Origin: Bufo bufo
Lineage: Eukaryota; Chordata; Amphibia; Anura; Bufonidae
Assembly (NCBI RefSeq): GCF_905171765.1
Contig: NC_053391.1
Location: 262,587,918-262,651,917, forward strand
Length of the DNA stretch: 64,000 nt
Reading direction: 5' to 3'
Positions 1 to 10,928 of the stretch are shown here, piece after piece (positions within the stretch are counted from its first letter, which is position 1; each line of letters begins with the position of its first letter). Below the pieces are notes generated by a model. The model did no database searches. It saw only the letters and a list, made by a program, of their open reading frames with translations, and was not told where the DNA came from. The translations under genes and the position numbers were made by a program.

Positions 1-1190
1 CATTCGACCCTCCACCTCCCCCGCGGGAGCACCCTTCTTCTTCGTGGAGAAAAAAGACTCCTCTCTACGCCCCCTCAAATTGACTACCGCAAGCTGAATG
101 ATGTTACGGTAAAAAAACGTTACCCTCTCCCCCTGATTTCGGAACAATCTCGAGAGACTCCGGGCGGCGAAAGTCTTTACAAAACTCGATCTTCAAGGGG
201 CCTATAATCTGGTTCGCATTCGCCTCGGGATGAATGGAAGACCGCCTATCGCACACGATATGGACATTTTGAATACTTAGTTATGCCCTTTGGACTTTGC
301 AATGCCCCAGCCACTTTCCAACATTTCATTAATGATGTCCTTAGGGACATGCTGGATCTGTTCGTAGTGGTATACCTGGACGATATTTAAATTTTCTCTG
401 AAAATCTCGAACAACATCGCGAACATGTCCGCAGGGTGTTACAAAGACTTCGCGAGCAGTCCCTTTACATCAAGCTCAAGAAATGCGAGTTCGAACAGAC
501 CACCACCCAGTTTCTCGGTTACATCATCTCCCCGGATGGGCTGAGTATGGATCCTCGGAAAATTCAGGCTGTAATAGATTGGCCTCCCCCTAAGAACGAA
601 AAAGAAATACAGAGGTTTGTCGGCTTCGCCAACTTTTACGGAAAATTCATTCGGAACTTCTCAAAAATCATTACTCCAATTACCCAGTTAACCAAAAAGA
701 CTGTGCCCTTTTCCTGGACACCCGAAGCACAGGAAGCCTTCACCAAGCTTAAATCCCTCTTCACGTCTGCTCCAATTATGATCCATCCTAATCCTGAACT
801 GACATTCACAATCGAAGTGGACGCTTCCGACACCGCAGTAGGCGCTGTCCTATCACAACGTACGGGAGAAAAGATGCTTTTACACCCTTGCGCCTTCTTC
901 TCTCGCCAAATGTCCCCCGCAGAGAGGAACTATGACATCGGGAATAAGGAGTTACTGGCAATCAAAGATGCCTTCTCGGAGTGGAGACATCTATTGGAGG
1001 GGGCCATCAATCCCATAACTGTGTTCACTGACCACCGAAACCTTGAATTCATCCGTTCTGCCAAGAGGCTTTCCGCCAGACAAGCCAGATGGAGCCTTTT
1101 TTTTTTCTCGATTCAATTTCATTATCACATATCGCCCTGGGTCGAAGAATGGCAAAGCAGATGCCCTTTCCAGGATGTTCTCTGAACCTT
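1..1190 (+). pseudogene. Reverse transcriptase and RNase H of Ty3-A (broken)
   Basis: This is the polymerase that copies element RNA to DNA, fused to RNase H. The fingers/palm region runs from base 2 with a frameshift near base 80. The catalytic YLDD motif is readable at 373-384 and is followed by an in-frame TAA at 388-390. An open frame then continues from 436 through the RT thumb and connection. RNase H shows its acidic residues in [10 protein letters not shown] (near 820), NKELLA (near 950) and FTDHRNLEF (near 1025). A run of T at about 1099-1108 shifts the frame, so RNase H ends in one frame while the DALSR motif that closes the domain is read in the next (1150-1175). Family assignment is firm; the copy is dead. 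Confidence 0.88.
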
Positions 1191-2445
1191 CACAGGACAA
1201 CAAGGGCCAAGCCAGCATTCTACCCGAGAAAAAGGTCTTAGGAGCTACTTACCCAAAGGAACTCCTGGGGTCAATCAAGAAGGCTTATGAAAAGGACCCC
1301 TTCCTCACCCACCCAGCAAAAGACGTTAACCTCACCCTCAAGGGTGGCTTATGGGTATACCTGGATCGACAACTGTACATACCAGAAATGGCACGGCTCC
1401 ATGTACTAAAATATAACCACGATATCAAGTTGGCTGGCAATCCAGGTACAAGGAAGACCCAGGAACTCCTGTCCCGCTCCTTCTGGTGGCCGACGTATAA
1501 GAAAGATACTAAAAGGTTTGTCTCCTCATGCACGGTCTGTGCCCGCAACAAGACTCCCCGCTCTTCACCCGTGGGGCTGCTGCGACCACTCCCCATCCCC
1601 TCCCGCCCTTGGGGTTCAATTTCTATGGACTTTGTGGTTGACCTACCCCCTTCAAAAGGGATGAACACCGTCCTGGTCGTCGTGGACTGCCTTACCAAGA
1701 TGGCCCATTTCTTCCCCTGCAAGGGCCTACCCACCGCCAAACAGACGACTGACCTGGTATTCCGTGAAATCTTTAGGTTACACGGGTTTCCGGATAATGT
1801 GGTCTCTGGAAAGACTTCTGCCTGGCCCTTGAGATCATGGTAAACCTGTCCTCCGCTTTCCATCCCCAGTCTAATGGGCAGACAGAGAGAACAAACCAGA
1901 CCCTCGAGCAGTACCTACGTTGTTTCATCACTCATTTGCAGGATGACTGGTTGGACCACCTTCCTACGGCCGAGTTTTCCTACAATAATGCGGAACACAG
2001 TTCCACCCATTACAGTCCTTTCTACGCCAACAATGGCCTGCATCCAGCTTTCATCCCACGCCTGCCTATCACCTCCACGCTTCCAGCTGTGGCCGAACGC
2101 CTGGCAAATTTACAAGAGGCACAAGAGAACATTTCCAATAATCTCCTTGAGGCTCAGAGACGCTTTAAGCGGGCGACAGACAAACGTCGTAGACCTGCTT
2201 TGGACTTTCAGATAGGAGATCAAGTGTGGCTCTCCACAAGAAACCTAAGACTGAAGGTACCTGCTCAGAAATTGGGCCAAAAATACTTGGGGCCTTTCCG
2301 GATCTCTGGCCGGATTAATGAAGTCACCTTCCGGCTGGACCTCCCACATTCCATCAGGGTGCACCCAGTTTTCCATTGCTCCCTTCTCAAGCCGTTTGTA
2401 GAGAACACCATCCCTGGCCGCCATCCTCCCCCCCACCACCAGTAA
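1190..2445 (+). pseudogene. Integrase of Ty3-A (internal deletion)
   Basis: This is the retrotransposon integrase that joins cDNA to the genome. The zinc-binding region lies at about 1410-1545, but the second His of the HHCC finger reads Asn (LAGNPGT); the CTVC pair remains. The first catalytic Asp is in SMDFVVDLP (near 1624). The second should follow HGFPDNVVS, but the frame jumps directly to a Trp-Lys-Asp-Phe stretch near 1805, so roughly ten codons including the second Asp are gone. The third acidic residue is kept in SNGQTERTNQ (near 1880). The C-terminal region with KLGQKYLGPF (2266-2295) is intact, and the frame closes at 2443-2445. The enzyme cannot work without the DDE triad. Confidence 0.88.
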
Positions 2446-2642
2446 GGGTACAAGGCGAAGAGGAGTACATTGTCTCAAAGATCCTTGACTCCAGACTCCA
2501 CCGGGGCAAAATCCAATACTTGATTTCCTGGAAAGGCTATCCTCCAGAAGACAACTCCTGGGAACCGGAGGAGAACATTCATGCCCCCAGACTTGTCAGG
2601 GAGTTCCATCTGAGTCACCCAGATAAGCCTTCCCCTGCGGTG
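2446..2642 (+). pseudogene. Chromodomain at the pol C-terminus of Ty3-A
   Basis: A chromodomain of about 50 residues, of the kind that chromovirus integrases use to read methylated histone H3 and steer insertion. Visible are EYIVSKILDSR, then YLISWKGYPPEDNSWEP and a final helix HAPRLVREFH. The aromatic positions expected to form the methyl-lysine cage (Tyr, Trp, Trp) are all kept. It lies one frame away from the integrase, which stops at 2445, so a frameshift separates them. The polypurine tract follows directly. Histone binding is known for the family and not tested for this copy. Confidence 0.85.
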
Positions 2643-2656
2643 CCCGGAGGTCACCT

Positions 2657-2673
2657 TGGAAGGGGGGGAGTAC
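2657..2673 (+). other. Polypurine tract of Ty3-A
   Basis: A purine run with seven consecutive G, immediately before the TG that opens the 3' LTR. This is the expected primer site for plus-strand DNA synthesis and fixes the LTR boundary. Confidence 0.75.
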
Positions 2674-3166
2674 TGTCAGGACTCGAACCCATGGCCGGTC
2701 ATGTCCCAGGCGGTAGCTCTACCCACTAGGTTACCGTCTCTCCTTGGACTGTTCTCTAGCTAACTTCTACTACCTCTCTTGTTCTTGCCTTGACCTGCTG
2801 ATTATTCCAATCTCTTGCACCTGCTACTTCCCTATAAAACCCAGCCCTTTTCTGGTTATTGTGCCTCCGAGCCTGTAGCAAGCTTCCTCTCTGTTCCTCC
2901 ACCACTTTTGCTGATCTACCATCGTTGCCAACCCGGACCGTTTTGACCTCGCTGAATTGCCGCCTGCATTGACTCACTGCTTACCACCGACCACGCCTCC
3001 GTCTACTCCTGCTGTTATCTCGCTGCCATCTCTGCTGCCATCACGGACTGATCGACCACGCTACCTGCCTCCTGCTTCTGTGGGCCTTTGCCACTGGACT
3101 CCATACTTCCAGCTCGGGTGTCCTCAGACTCAGGTGAGCCTCGATTGACACTACCATCCCGTAACA
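2674..3166 (+). repeat. 3' LTR of Ty3-A
   Basis: The LTR starts TGTCAGGACT after the polypurine tract and ends ...CCGTAACA, giving TG/CA ends and about 493 bp. The other LTRs in this window (Ty3-B, and the solo LTR at 49215) also end in ...TTACA when read in element sense, which supports the right boundary. The 5' LTR is outside the window, so divergence between LTRs cannot be measured here. The first 60 bp hold a tRNA-like segment, listed separately. Confidence 0.7.
2679..2740 (-). other. tRNA-like segment in the LTR start, antisense to the element
   Basis: Read on the minus strand there is an A-box-like TAACCTAGTGGGTAGAGC (2733-2716) and a perfect B box GGTTCGAGTCC (2689-2679). The two box starts are 44 nt apart, the spacing between tRNA positions 8 and 52. 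A complete acceptor stem and a clear anticodon arm could not be drawn, so this is not called as a tRNA gene. It may be a tRNA-derived piece captured by the LTR, or a functional internal RNA polymerase III promoter pointing backwards into pol. Confidence 0.5.
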
Positions 3167-3688
3167 CAACGACCCTAAACACTGCTCAAAATCCACTAAG
3201 GCATTTATGCAGAGGAACAAGTACAACGTTCTGGAATGGCCATCTCAGTCCCCAGACCTGAATATAATTAAAAATCTGTGGTGTGACTTCTAAAGAGAGC
3301 TGTCCATGCTCGGAAGCCATCAAACCTGAATGAACTAAAGATGTTTTGTAAAGAGGAATGGTCCAAAATACCTTCAACCAGAATCCAGACTCTCATTGGT
3401 ACCTACAGGAAGCGTTTAGAGGCTGTAATTTCTGCAAAAGGAGGATCTACTAAATATTGATTTCATTTCTTTTTTGTCGTGCCCAAATTTATGCACCTGA
3501 CTAATTTTGTTTAAACAATTATAGCACACTTTCTGTAAATCCAATAAACTTCATTTCACTTCTCAAATATCACTGTGTGTGTCTCCTATATGATATATTT
3601 AACTGACATTTTTTATCGTAAGAACCAACGATTTATACAGGAAAATCATGACGATTAACAAGGTTGCCCAAACTTTCGCATCCCACTG
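3167..3688 (+). mobile_element. Tc1-type transposon, 3' half
   Basis: Tc1/mariner DDE transposase remains and the 3' terminal inverted repeat. The conserved motif WPSQSPDLN is readable at 3237-3263, but the third catalytic Glu of the triad is replaced by Lys (codon AAA at 3270-3272). The C-terminal codons run on towards about 3460, and a non-coding tail follows. The terminal repeat ends ...TCCCACTG at 3688, followed by target dinucleotide TA. The 5' half is absent because the LTR of Ty3-A ends exactly where this sequence starts. Confidence 0.85.
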
Positions 3689-3882
3689 TATAAGCAGTAA
3701 AGCTGAGAAATGGGGATCATTCTAAATTCAAGTGGTGTTATACCTACTATAAATGGATCAAACATGTGTCAGGCCCATCTACCAAGCGTCAAGGTGGCTT
3801 CCGCAGACGGGTCCCTATCATTAATATACCGCCTCTCTTGGACTTATCCAAGTCCACATTTTCAGAGCAGTGTAGGAACCAG

Positions 3883-4960
3883 CTACATTTGTACTTTGCT
3901 CAGAAGCCCATTCTGAATCGGTATGGGTGAAGACAGGAGCCCATTAACTCTCACTTTGGCTGTGGGATTAGAGTATAAAGCACGGATGCTGTTTAAAAAC
4001 CTAGGCCCTAGCCCGATTTGTTTCAAAGTAGAATCTAGGAAAGTCCAATGCACCCTACCAAATACCTTTTCAGCATCAACTGATAATAGGCATAGGGAGG
4101 ATGAATTGTCGCTCGCTATGTTGAGTATCAGGGTTTTAATCATATTATTTTGTGCCTCCATCAAGTGTACAAAGCCCACTTGGTCCGTGTGTATTATATC
4201 TGGAATTATAGGCGCTAACCTATCTGCAAGGATCTTGGAGTATAATTTGACGTCAATATTGATCAAGGAGATTGGTCTGAAATTGGACGACAAGGAGTGA
4301 TCTTTCCCAGATTTAGGTAATACGCTAATGTGGGCCTCAAGTGATTGCTTAGGGAATGGAGATTCTGGGCCAATGCTATTCAAGGAGGTCACTAAATTGT
4401 TTGTAGAAGGCTGTAGTAAAACAGTCTGGTCCCAGGCACTTCCCAGACAGTGAGTTCTTAATGATAGCCTTAGGGTCCATTCACACACCCGTATGTGTTT
4501 TGTGGATCCACAAAACATGGACATCGGCAATGTGCGTTCTGCATTTTGCGGACCGCACATCGCCGGCACTATAATAGAAAATGCCTAATCTTGTCCGCAA
4601 TTGCGGACAAGAATAGGACATGTTCTATTTTTTTCGAGAACGGAATTGAGGACCCAGAAGTGTGGATCCAGAAATGGATCTGGACAGCACATAGTGTGGC
4701 CACATAGAAATGAATGGGTCCGCAATTCCGTTCCGCAAAATGCAGAACAGAATTGCGGACGTGTGAATGGACTCTTAACGTCCCCTTCAGTAATGTCGAA
4801 GTCCATCCTTTCTCTATCTGCTTCTGAAATTGTGGGTAACGCTCTCTCAGAAATAAACTCCTCTATGTCCTTCACTAAGGAGAGAGGTGACATATCTGCG
4901 AACTGGCTTTTGAGATTGTATAATTTCGAGTAGTATTCTCGGAACACCTCTAATATCTCT
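3883..4960 (-). pseudogene. Reverse transcriptase of LINE-1a ORF2
   Basis: RT of the L1/Tx1 group. The part before the short-element insertion (4775-4960) holds the linker leading to the RT. After the insertion the frame continues with NFRPISLINIDVKLYSKIL (near 4280), DQVGFV, and LLSVDAEKVFGRVHW, where the first catalytic Asp is kept. The expected RQGCPLSP motif and the YADD motif are not found, so the copy is truncated or deleted near 3890. The single open frame of 228 codons also contains residues derived from the inserted short element at its start, which should not be read as LINE protein. Confidence 0.8.
4473..4774. mobile_element. Harbinger-like MITE, 302 bp, target duplication TTA
   Basis: A palindromic short element with ends GGGTCCATTCACAC and GTGTGAATGGACTC. 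It is flanked on both sides by TTA (4470-4472 and 4775-4777). A three-base TWA duplication is the hallmark of PIF/Harbinger transposition. A related element lies at 55745-56057. It has no coding capacity. Confidence 0.75.
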
Positions 4961-5220
4961 GTAGGAATGTGTGTATCCTTAGCATTGCTTTTTTTGATGT
5001 GGGAGATAAAAGTTTGAGACGCTCTAGTGTGTAAAAAATGTGCTAGTGGCCTACCGCATTTATTGGAAAATTCATTAAAAAAAACATTTTCTTTGGTCGT
5101 GAAATTTACTGTATTGCGGATCTATCAGGGTTTTGATAGAGTCTCTGACTTTGAGCAATTCTACCTGGGTAGTGGTGGAAAGTGTTCGTTTATGCTGTGT
5201 TTCTAGGTCATGTGCTTGTG

Positions 5221-6160
5221 CTAGGAGATTGGAGAGTTTAAGTGCTTTTTTTTTTTCAATCTAGTGCCATGTTTAAAAAAGATTCCCCTAAGAACGCACT
5301 TCAGTGTCTCCCATTGTATTGGGAGGGGAGTGTTGTCGGTGGTATGTATCTGTAGGAATTCCCTAACTGTGTTCTGGATGTCTGCCGTGCATACCACGTC
5401 TTTAGGAAGATTATCACTTAATGTCCAATTCCATGGTTTAAATATCGTATCAGGGAGCTCTACTGCAAAATATATGGGTGCGTGGTCGGAAAACAAGATG
5501 TCCCCAATAGTGGCCTGTGGATTCCAAGCTAGAGTGTAATGGCTGACGAGGAAGAGGGCTATACGACTATATGACTGATGAGGTGTGGAGAAAAATGCAT
5601 AGTCTTTACCTTGAGGACGGAGGATCCGCCAGACATCTATTAGCTGAAGAGAGAGTGGATATGAGAGAGTAGAGATCTTAATTGCCGGTGGGGGGCAGTG
5701 TTCAGGCTTGTAGTGGAATCCAGGAGTGGATTCAGTGTAAAGTTGCAGTCCCCACCGATTATCACCTATCCCTCCATGAAGTCGGCCACTTGGTTCAACT
5801 ATGATCTGCAGGTAGAGAGCTGTATTTTGTTAGGCAGATACCAGTTTACTACTGTGAATAGGGTTGAATTGATCTTTAGTTTAAGGAAAATGTAGCGGCC
5901 CTCTCCGTCCATCCTGACATCCACCACCTAAAGTGTAGTGCTATTGAGATGCCTCTAGATCGTGAATCAGGGCTCCGATTATGGTACCACTGTGAAAAAT
6001 ACCTATCATGGAGCGCCAACCCATGTCCCGCCCTGAAATGTGTCTCTTGCAAAAACAGTATTTTAACTTTCTGCTTATGCATGTGGTAGAGAATCTGTGA
6101 TCTCTTTTGGGGTGTGCTAAATCCCCAGACATTTAGGGATCCAATTTTCAAAGTGTTCAT
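5221..6160 (-). pseudogene. AP-type endonuclease of LINE-1a ORF2
   Basis: N-terminal endonuclease domain that nicks target DNA for target-primed reverse transcription. ORF2 starts at ATG 6160. The residues seen are the Asn in SLNVWGFS (position 8-15), the catalytic Glu in LFLQETHF (about residue 36-43), a GGDCNF remnant of the GDFN motif near 5.73 kb, and SDHAPIYF at about 5490-5465, which carries the catalytic Asp-His pair. Frame changes occur at about 5880 and 5500, so it is not translatable as one chain. The motif set and their order match the exonuclease-endonuclease-phosphatase fold of L1/Tx1 elements. Confidence 0.82.
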
Positions 6161-7187
6161 CTCTGACTGGTGTCAAGTGAAGCGGGACGAGGAGTGGAGA
6201 AAAGAGAGAGAGAGGAAGAAAAAAATAAAAATAAAAAATAGGAGGGAACAGGGATTCGATGCGGCATGACGTAGTCACGTAGGCCTGCCGCGGCTCCTCC
6301 CTTCCTGGCTCCCGGACCTCGGTGAAGCGTGTGATGCGAACGCCGGCTTTCCTGTTGATTCCTGAGCGCTGAACCTCCTCCTGCGATCCTCGTGCTGGCG
6401 TGCAGTAGGAGGGCTCCTCTTTCCTGCCTGGCATGCTCCCTGGCTACATCGCTGCTTTGCTTCTGTTTCCAACCGGTGTCTTCCTGCAGCGTATTCTCTT
6501 GCTGTTCCGGCTCTGGTCCCGTATTGGCATCTCCTTTCTTCCTCCTGGCTACAGTCATCATCGGCTGGTAAGAGGAGATGTGCAGGACGCGCTGGAGCTC
6601 TGTGGCGGGTCTATTTCATGAGGGAAGAGGCTGGCGGCTTTGACACGTGGAGTGGTCGGATGGAGTGCTTGGTGGATGCCCGCACCTGAGTTTGAGTCTA
6701 TCTGAATATATGGTACAAGACTTTGGCATATCTTGAGGGGTACGGTCTCTCCCAGTGCTTTTATTAAGCTCAGAAGGAATTATTGGGACTAAGTAAAGAA
6801 CTTTTTGTTGAATGAGACTTTTTCCCAAATTGTGTCGCACAATGGAGATAGATAGACAGACTGGCTGGACTGCTACTGGAGCAGCACTTGATCTATCTGT
6901 GCCGCACAGTCAGGTTGCCCATACCTACGGTGAATTTCCTAAACATCCACACCTTTGAAACGTCACTGGTTGTTTGCAGAACTTTTATTTCGCAACGTTA
7001 AGTAATCAATTTACCTACTGCTTGTAAGGAACGTTTAATCATTGCAGTATATTCTTGCGGGGTGTACTGTGTGACATAGCAGCCTGGGACTCGGCCTGGC
7101 GAGCGCAGGAAGGAAACTTTCTGGACCCGCCTGCCCGACCCCAGCACCCCGGGCTGAAGTTCTCAACTCGGAATTTTTGGGAAAAGG

Positions 7188-7189
<2 letters not shown>
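6161..7189. other. Non-coding stretch between two head-to-head LINEs
   Basis: No gene could be supported. It starts with a purine-rich run (6190-6245), continues GC-rich to about 6600, and probably holds the 5' leaders of the two flanking LINEs, which diverge from here. The open frames on both strands have no recognisable domains. Boundaries between the two leaders are not visible. Confidence 0.4.
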
Positions 7190-7239
<50 letters not shown>

Positions 7240-7248
7240 GCACACACA
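7190..7248. repeat. (TA)n(CA)n microsatellite
   Basis: About 36 bp of TA repeats followed by about 23 bp of CA repeats with one CG interruption, lying in the leader of the plus-strand LINE. Confidence 0.95.
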
Positions 7249-7318
7249 TTTTTTCGGGTTGTCTTCCTCCTTCTCTTCCTCCCCCCTTACACCTTCAGGG
7301 TAATCTTCTGACAAAATA

Positions 7319-8280
7319 ATGCCACCTAAGGTACAAAATAGAAAATCTATAGGAACAAGTGGATGTAGTCCTATTTCAAAGATGGATACATTTCTGAAAT
7401 CACCACAATATAAGACCAGAACAAATCAGAAGGGTAATAAAAAACATAAAGTCGACCCGACAACGCAGAGGAAGTTAGTGAAAGAATAGAAGGGAATAGT
7501 GATACAAACGGCCGAATAGAGGAGAAAATAGAAGTGGTGGATAAGAAACTGACAGATATCCTTAATGCTGTACAGCAGATGAGCGTATCACAGGGGGAAC
7601 TGTCAGTAAAAATATCCACAATACAAGTAGATCTATCCCTGATTAAAGATGATATGAATAAAGTCCGTGAGAAAGTCAGGGATCTCCAGGTTGTCTCTAG
7701 GGAATTAAGGGGAGAGGTGGATGGGATTAAAAATTGAATGGAGGGTATAGAGACCGAAAAGAAAGTATTACAGGAAAGACTAACCGAAATGGAGGACAGA
7801 TCCTGCAGGGCAAACATACGCTTGGTCGGGTTCCCTAAAGGGGCTGAAAAGGATGACCCGTGCGGGTTTGTTCAGCAATGGCTACTGGATGTGGTTGGTG
7901 AGGAGTCACTCTCTGCGTGGTTTTCGGGGGAGATGTCCCACCAGATACCAAATAAACAGCCACCGGTCGGGAGCCCACCAAGAGCAATTTTGGCCAAAAT
8001 GATGAACGCCCGGGATAGAGATACTATCATGAAAATTAAAAGAAATATTCCGCTTTTAGAATACAATGGCAGGGAAATACAAATCTATCCGGATTACTTG
8101 AGGGCAACACAAGCTAAGCGTCGATAATTTAGGCAAGTCAAGAAGAGATTGGCGGCTGCCAAGATCAAATACTCCTTTTACTACCCTACCAAACAGAGTG
8201 ATTTATCAGGAACAAGTACACTTTTTCACTCATCATGAAGAGGTTCAAGAATGGCTGGAGAATAGGGGGATAGGCTCCTG
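7319..8280 (+). pseudogene. ORF1 protein of plus-strand L1/Tx1 LINE-1b (broken)
   Basis: The RNA-binding chaperone encoded by the first frame of L1/Tx1 elements. The start is ATG 7319 (PPKVQNRKS). The frame is broken by a TAG at 7487-7489 and a shift before 7534. It resumes with a coiled coil rich in heptads (7534-7800), a stop at 7735-7737, then the RRM signature SCRANIRLVGFPKGAE at about 7802-7848 and a C-terminal domain. After another stop (8125-8127) the tail KKRLAAAKIKYSFYY is readable and ends at TGA 8278. A LINE-type second frame starts 250 bp downstream. Confidence 0.85.
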
Positions 8281-9499
8281 AACACACAAATATGGCATCA
8301 GTAGAATATGTATAAACGGGGTCGGACGGGGTGGTGGGAGGGAGGGGTGAAGGTTAAGAGGTTGGCGAACTGCTTGGTTCGTCTGGCTAGGATGTAAGGG
8401 GGAAGGTTGTTAGGGTGGTGGGATGGTTGCGGTGGGCAGATGGTATCTCGGTGGTCGCTGTGGGGTGCTCTCTCTTTCCCCCCTCCTCGGCGGTGGGTGT
8501 TGAAGGCTGTATAAAATGTGCTTGATAACAGATGAATAGAATCATGACATGGAATATACGTGGAATGGCCGAGAGAGCTAAGCGGGTGGTCATATTCGAT
8601 GTAGTCGCGAGGCATCTTCCCGCAACAGTGTGCCTATTAGAAACAGGAAATGGGCAAAATACGACTACCATGCTTGCTGCTTTGCATATTCCCGGGGCGT
8701 TAGTGTTTATGACCATAGAAATATGGATTATACTCCAATCGCCCATAGAATTGACAGAGAGGGCAGATTTGTCTTTTTGCATTGTTATCTAAGTGGTATC
8801 GACTGTATACTGGCATTCCCCCCCTCCCTTCTCCATGTGTGTCATGTCATATGTGGCAGATTTTATTAGCTCCAGAGCACGATGCCCGATTCTGGTAATT
8901 GGTGATTTTAACGATGTCATGGATTTGGAGGAGGATAGATACTCTAAGGATCACCCCTATAAAGTAGATAAGGGGAAATCAACACTGATAAGTAAGGTCT
9001 CCCGAGAAATGGCATGGACAGACATCTGGCGACACTTATATGGGGAAAAAAAGCATTTTCTTGTTTTAGCCGGGCGAATACTGTTATGTCCAGAATAGAT
9101 TTAGCCTTAGCTAACTTCGATCTCCTAGACTGCGTAACAAAAATGAAATATGAAATCCATACGATATCTGACCACTTCCCAATAGTGGTTACGATAGAAA
9201 TGGGGAATATTAACAAGAAAACAAGGAGTTTTAGCTTAAATCCCCATTGGATTAAGCTGGTTAAGGACCAGGAAAATATAACAAGGGAGATCCGAGAATT
9301 TTGGCTATTGAACACTCCTTCAGCATCTATTCATATAGTATGGGACTCTTTTAAAGCGTTCCTGCGCGGGATGTACCGTATTTTTCGCTTTATAAGACGC
9401 ACCTGATGATAAGACGCACCTAGGTTTTTGAGGAGGAAAATAAGAAAAAATATATTTTGAACCAAAAGGCTTGCTTTTGGTAGCTTTTGAACTAATGGT

Positions 9500-10366
9500 G
9501 GTCTGTGGATGACTGTTATGAGGGGTCTGTGGATGACGCACTGTTATGGGGGGATCTGTGGATGACGCACTGTTATGGGGGGATCTGTGGATGACGCACT
9601 GTTATGGGGGATCTGTGGATGACGCACTGTTATGAGGGGATCTGATGATGACGCACTGTTATGAGGGGATCTGTGGATGACACTGATGGGGGATCTGTGG
9701 ATGACACTGATGGGGGATCTGTAGATGACACTGATGGGGGATCTGTGGATGACACTGATGGGGGATCTGTGGATGACACTGATGGGGGATCTGTAGATGA
9801 CACTGATGGGGGATCTGTGGATGACGCACTGTTATGAGGGGATCTGTGGATGACACTGATGGGGGATCTGTGGATGACACTGATGGGGGATCTGTGGATG
9901 ACACTGATGGGGGATCTGTGGATGACACTGATGGGGGATCTGTGGATGACACTGATGGGGGATCTGTGGATGACACTGATGGGGGATCTGTGGATGACAC
10001 TGATGGGGGATCTGTGGATGACACTGATGGGGGATCTGTGGATGACACTGATGGGGGATCTGTGGATGACACTGATGGGGGATCTGTGGATGACACTGAT
10101 TGGGGATCTGTAGATGACACTGATGGGGGATCTGTGGATGACACTGATAGAGGGATCTGTGGATGACACTGATGGGGGATCTGTGGATGACACTGATGGG
10201 GGGATCTGTGGATGACACTGATGGGGGATCTGTGGATGACACTGATGGGGGGATCTGTGGATGACACTGATGGGGGGATCTGTGAATGACAGAGGGGGGA
10301 TCTGTGCATTACACTGAGGGGGGATCTGTGCATGACACTTATGGGGCTCTGTGGATGACACTTATG
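9500..10366 (+). repeat. 24-bp minisatellite (with 29-bp variants)
   Basis: A direct tandem array of a 24-bp unit (ATCTGTGGATGACACTGATG plus GGGG). About ten units at the left include a longer 29-bp form with GCACTGTTATG. Two or three inverted copies follow at about 10363-10410. Because 24 is a multiple of three, the array is open in several frames and gives artefactual periodic peptides (GSVDDTDG and relatives). These should not be annotated as genes. Confidence 0.95.
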
Positions 10367-10417
10367 TCATCCACAGATCCCCATAAGTGTCATCTACAGA
10401 TCCCCCATCAGATGCAT

Positions 10418-10928
10418 CAGTGTGGAGGGAGGAGGCGGGGCCCGGTGTAGTGACTCTACTCTAATACACCGGGCCCCGCAACTGTTAAACATTCAATCTG
10501 ATAGTATATGCTCTGTACGGGCGGCTCTTACTATAGTACCGTAAGTATAGCGCAGACTGGCATCTCCATCGGTCATGCGCCACCTGCCGCAGCTCCTTCT
10601 GTCATGCGCCGTCTGCCCCAGCTCCCTCCTCATGCGCCGCCTGCCTGCTTATCTCACTTTATGAATGAACAGGCAGGCGGCGCATGACAGAGGGAGCTGG
10701 AGCAGACGGCGCATGACAGAGGGAGCTGGAGCAGACGGCACATGAGGAAGGAGGTGCGGCAAGCGGCGCATGACCGAGGCAGATGCCGGTCTGCACTATA
10801 CTTACGGTACTATAGTAAGAGCCGCCCGTACAGAGCATATACTATCAGATTGAATGTTTAACAGTTGCGGGGCCCGGTGTATTAGAGTAGAGTCACTGCA
10901 CCGGGCCCCGCCTCCTCCCTCCACACTG
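10418..10928. repeat. 511-bp palindrome inside the fold-back element
   Basis: Two arms of about 240 bp meet near 10665. The left arm runs CAGTGTGGAGGGAGGAGG..., and the right arm ends with its complement. The inner arms contain repeats of GCGCATGACAGAGGGAGCTG. It could extrude as a cruciform or fold as a long RNA hairpin. Confidence 0.9.

Larger units (their letters stand above)
1..3166 (+). mobile_element. Ty3/gypsy chromovirus Ty3-A, 3' part with 3' LTR
   Basis: A degenerate LTR retrotransposon enters from the left edge already inside the reverse transcriptase. Domain order is RT, RNase H, integrase, chromodomain, polypurine tract, 3' LTR, which is the chromovirus order of Ty3/gypsy elements. 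The gag, protease and 5' LTR must lie left of the window. It carries frameshifts, a stop codon and an internal deletion and cannot be autonomous. At 3166 it abuts the middle of a Tc1 transposon, so it probably inserted into that Tc1. Confidence 0.9.
3692..6160 (-). mobile_element. L1/Tx1-type LINE-1a (minus), ORF2 remains
   Basis: Remains of a non-LTR retrotransposon. The endonuclease lies at the right and RT at the left, so transcription ran right to left. It is split by a Harbinger-like short element at 4473-4774. The RT is recognisable down to about 3895; after that the sequence no longer matches RT, and 3692-3882 could not be assigned. The 5' leader probably occupies part of 6161-7000. 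It faces the plus-strand LINE that starts at about 7.3 kb, head to head. Confidence 0.82.

Noticed and set aside
2679..2740. A functional tRNA gene
   Set aside because: A and B boxes are good, but a complete acceptor stem and anticodon arm could not be drawn; kept only as tRNA-like.
6117..6561. Overlapping frames upstream of the LINE-1a ORF2
   Set aside because: GC-rich leader sequence; no ORF1 coiled coil or RRM motif found there.
9659..10361. Long open frames on both strands with periodic peptides (SVDDTDGG, HPQIPHQC and similar)
   Set aside because: These are products of the 24-bp minisatellite, whose period is a multiple of three; all frames stay open. No gene.
9500..10366. Regular direct repeats resembling a CRISPR array
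   Set aside because: Units are contiguous without unique spacers, there are no cas genes, and the context is eukaryotic.
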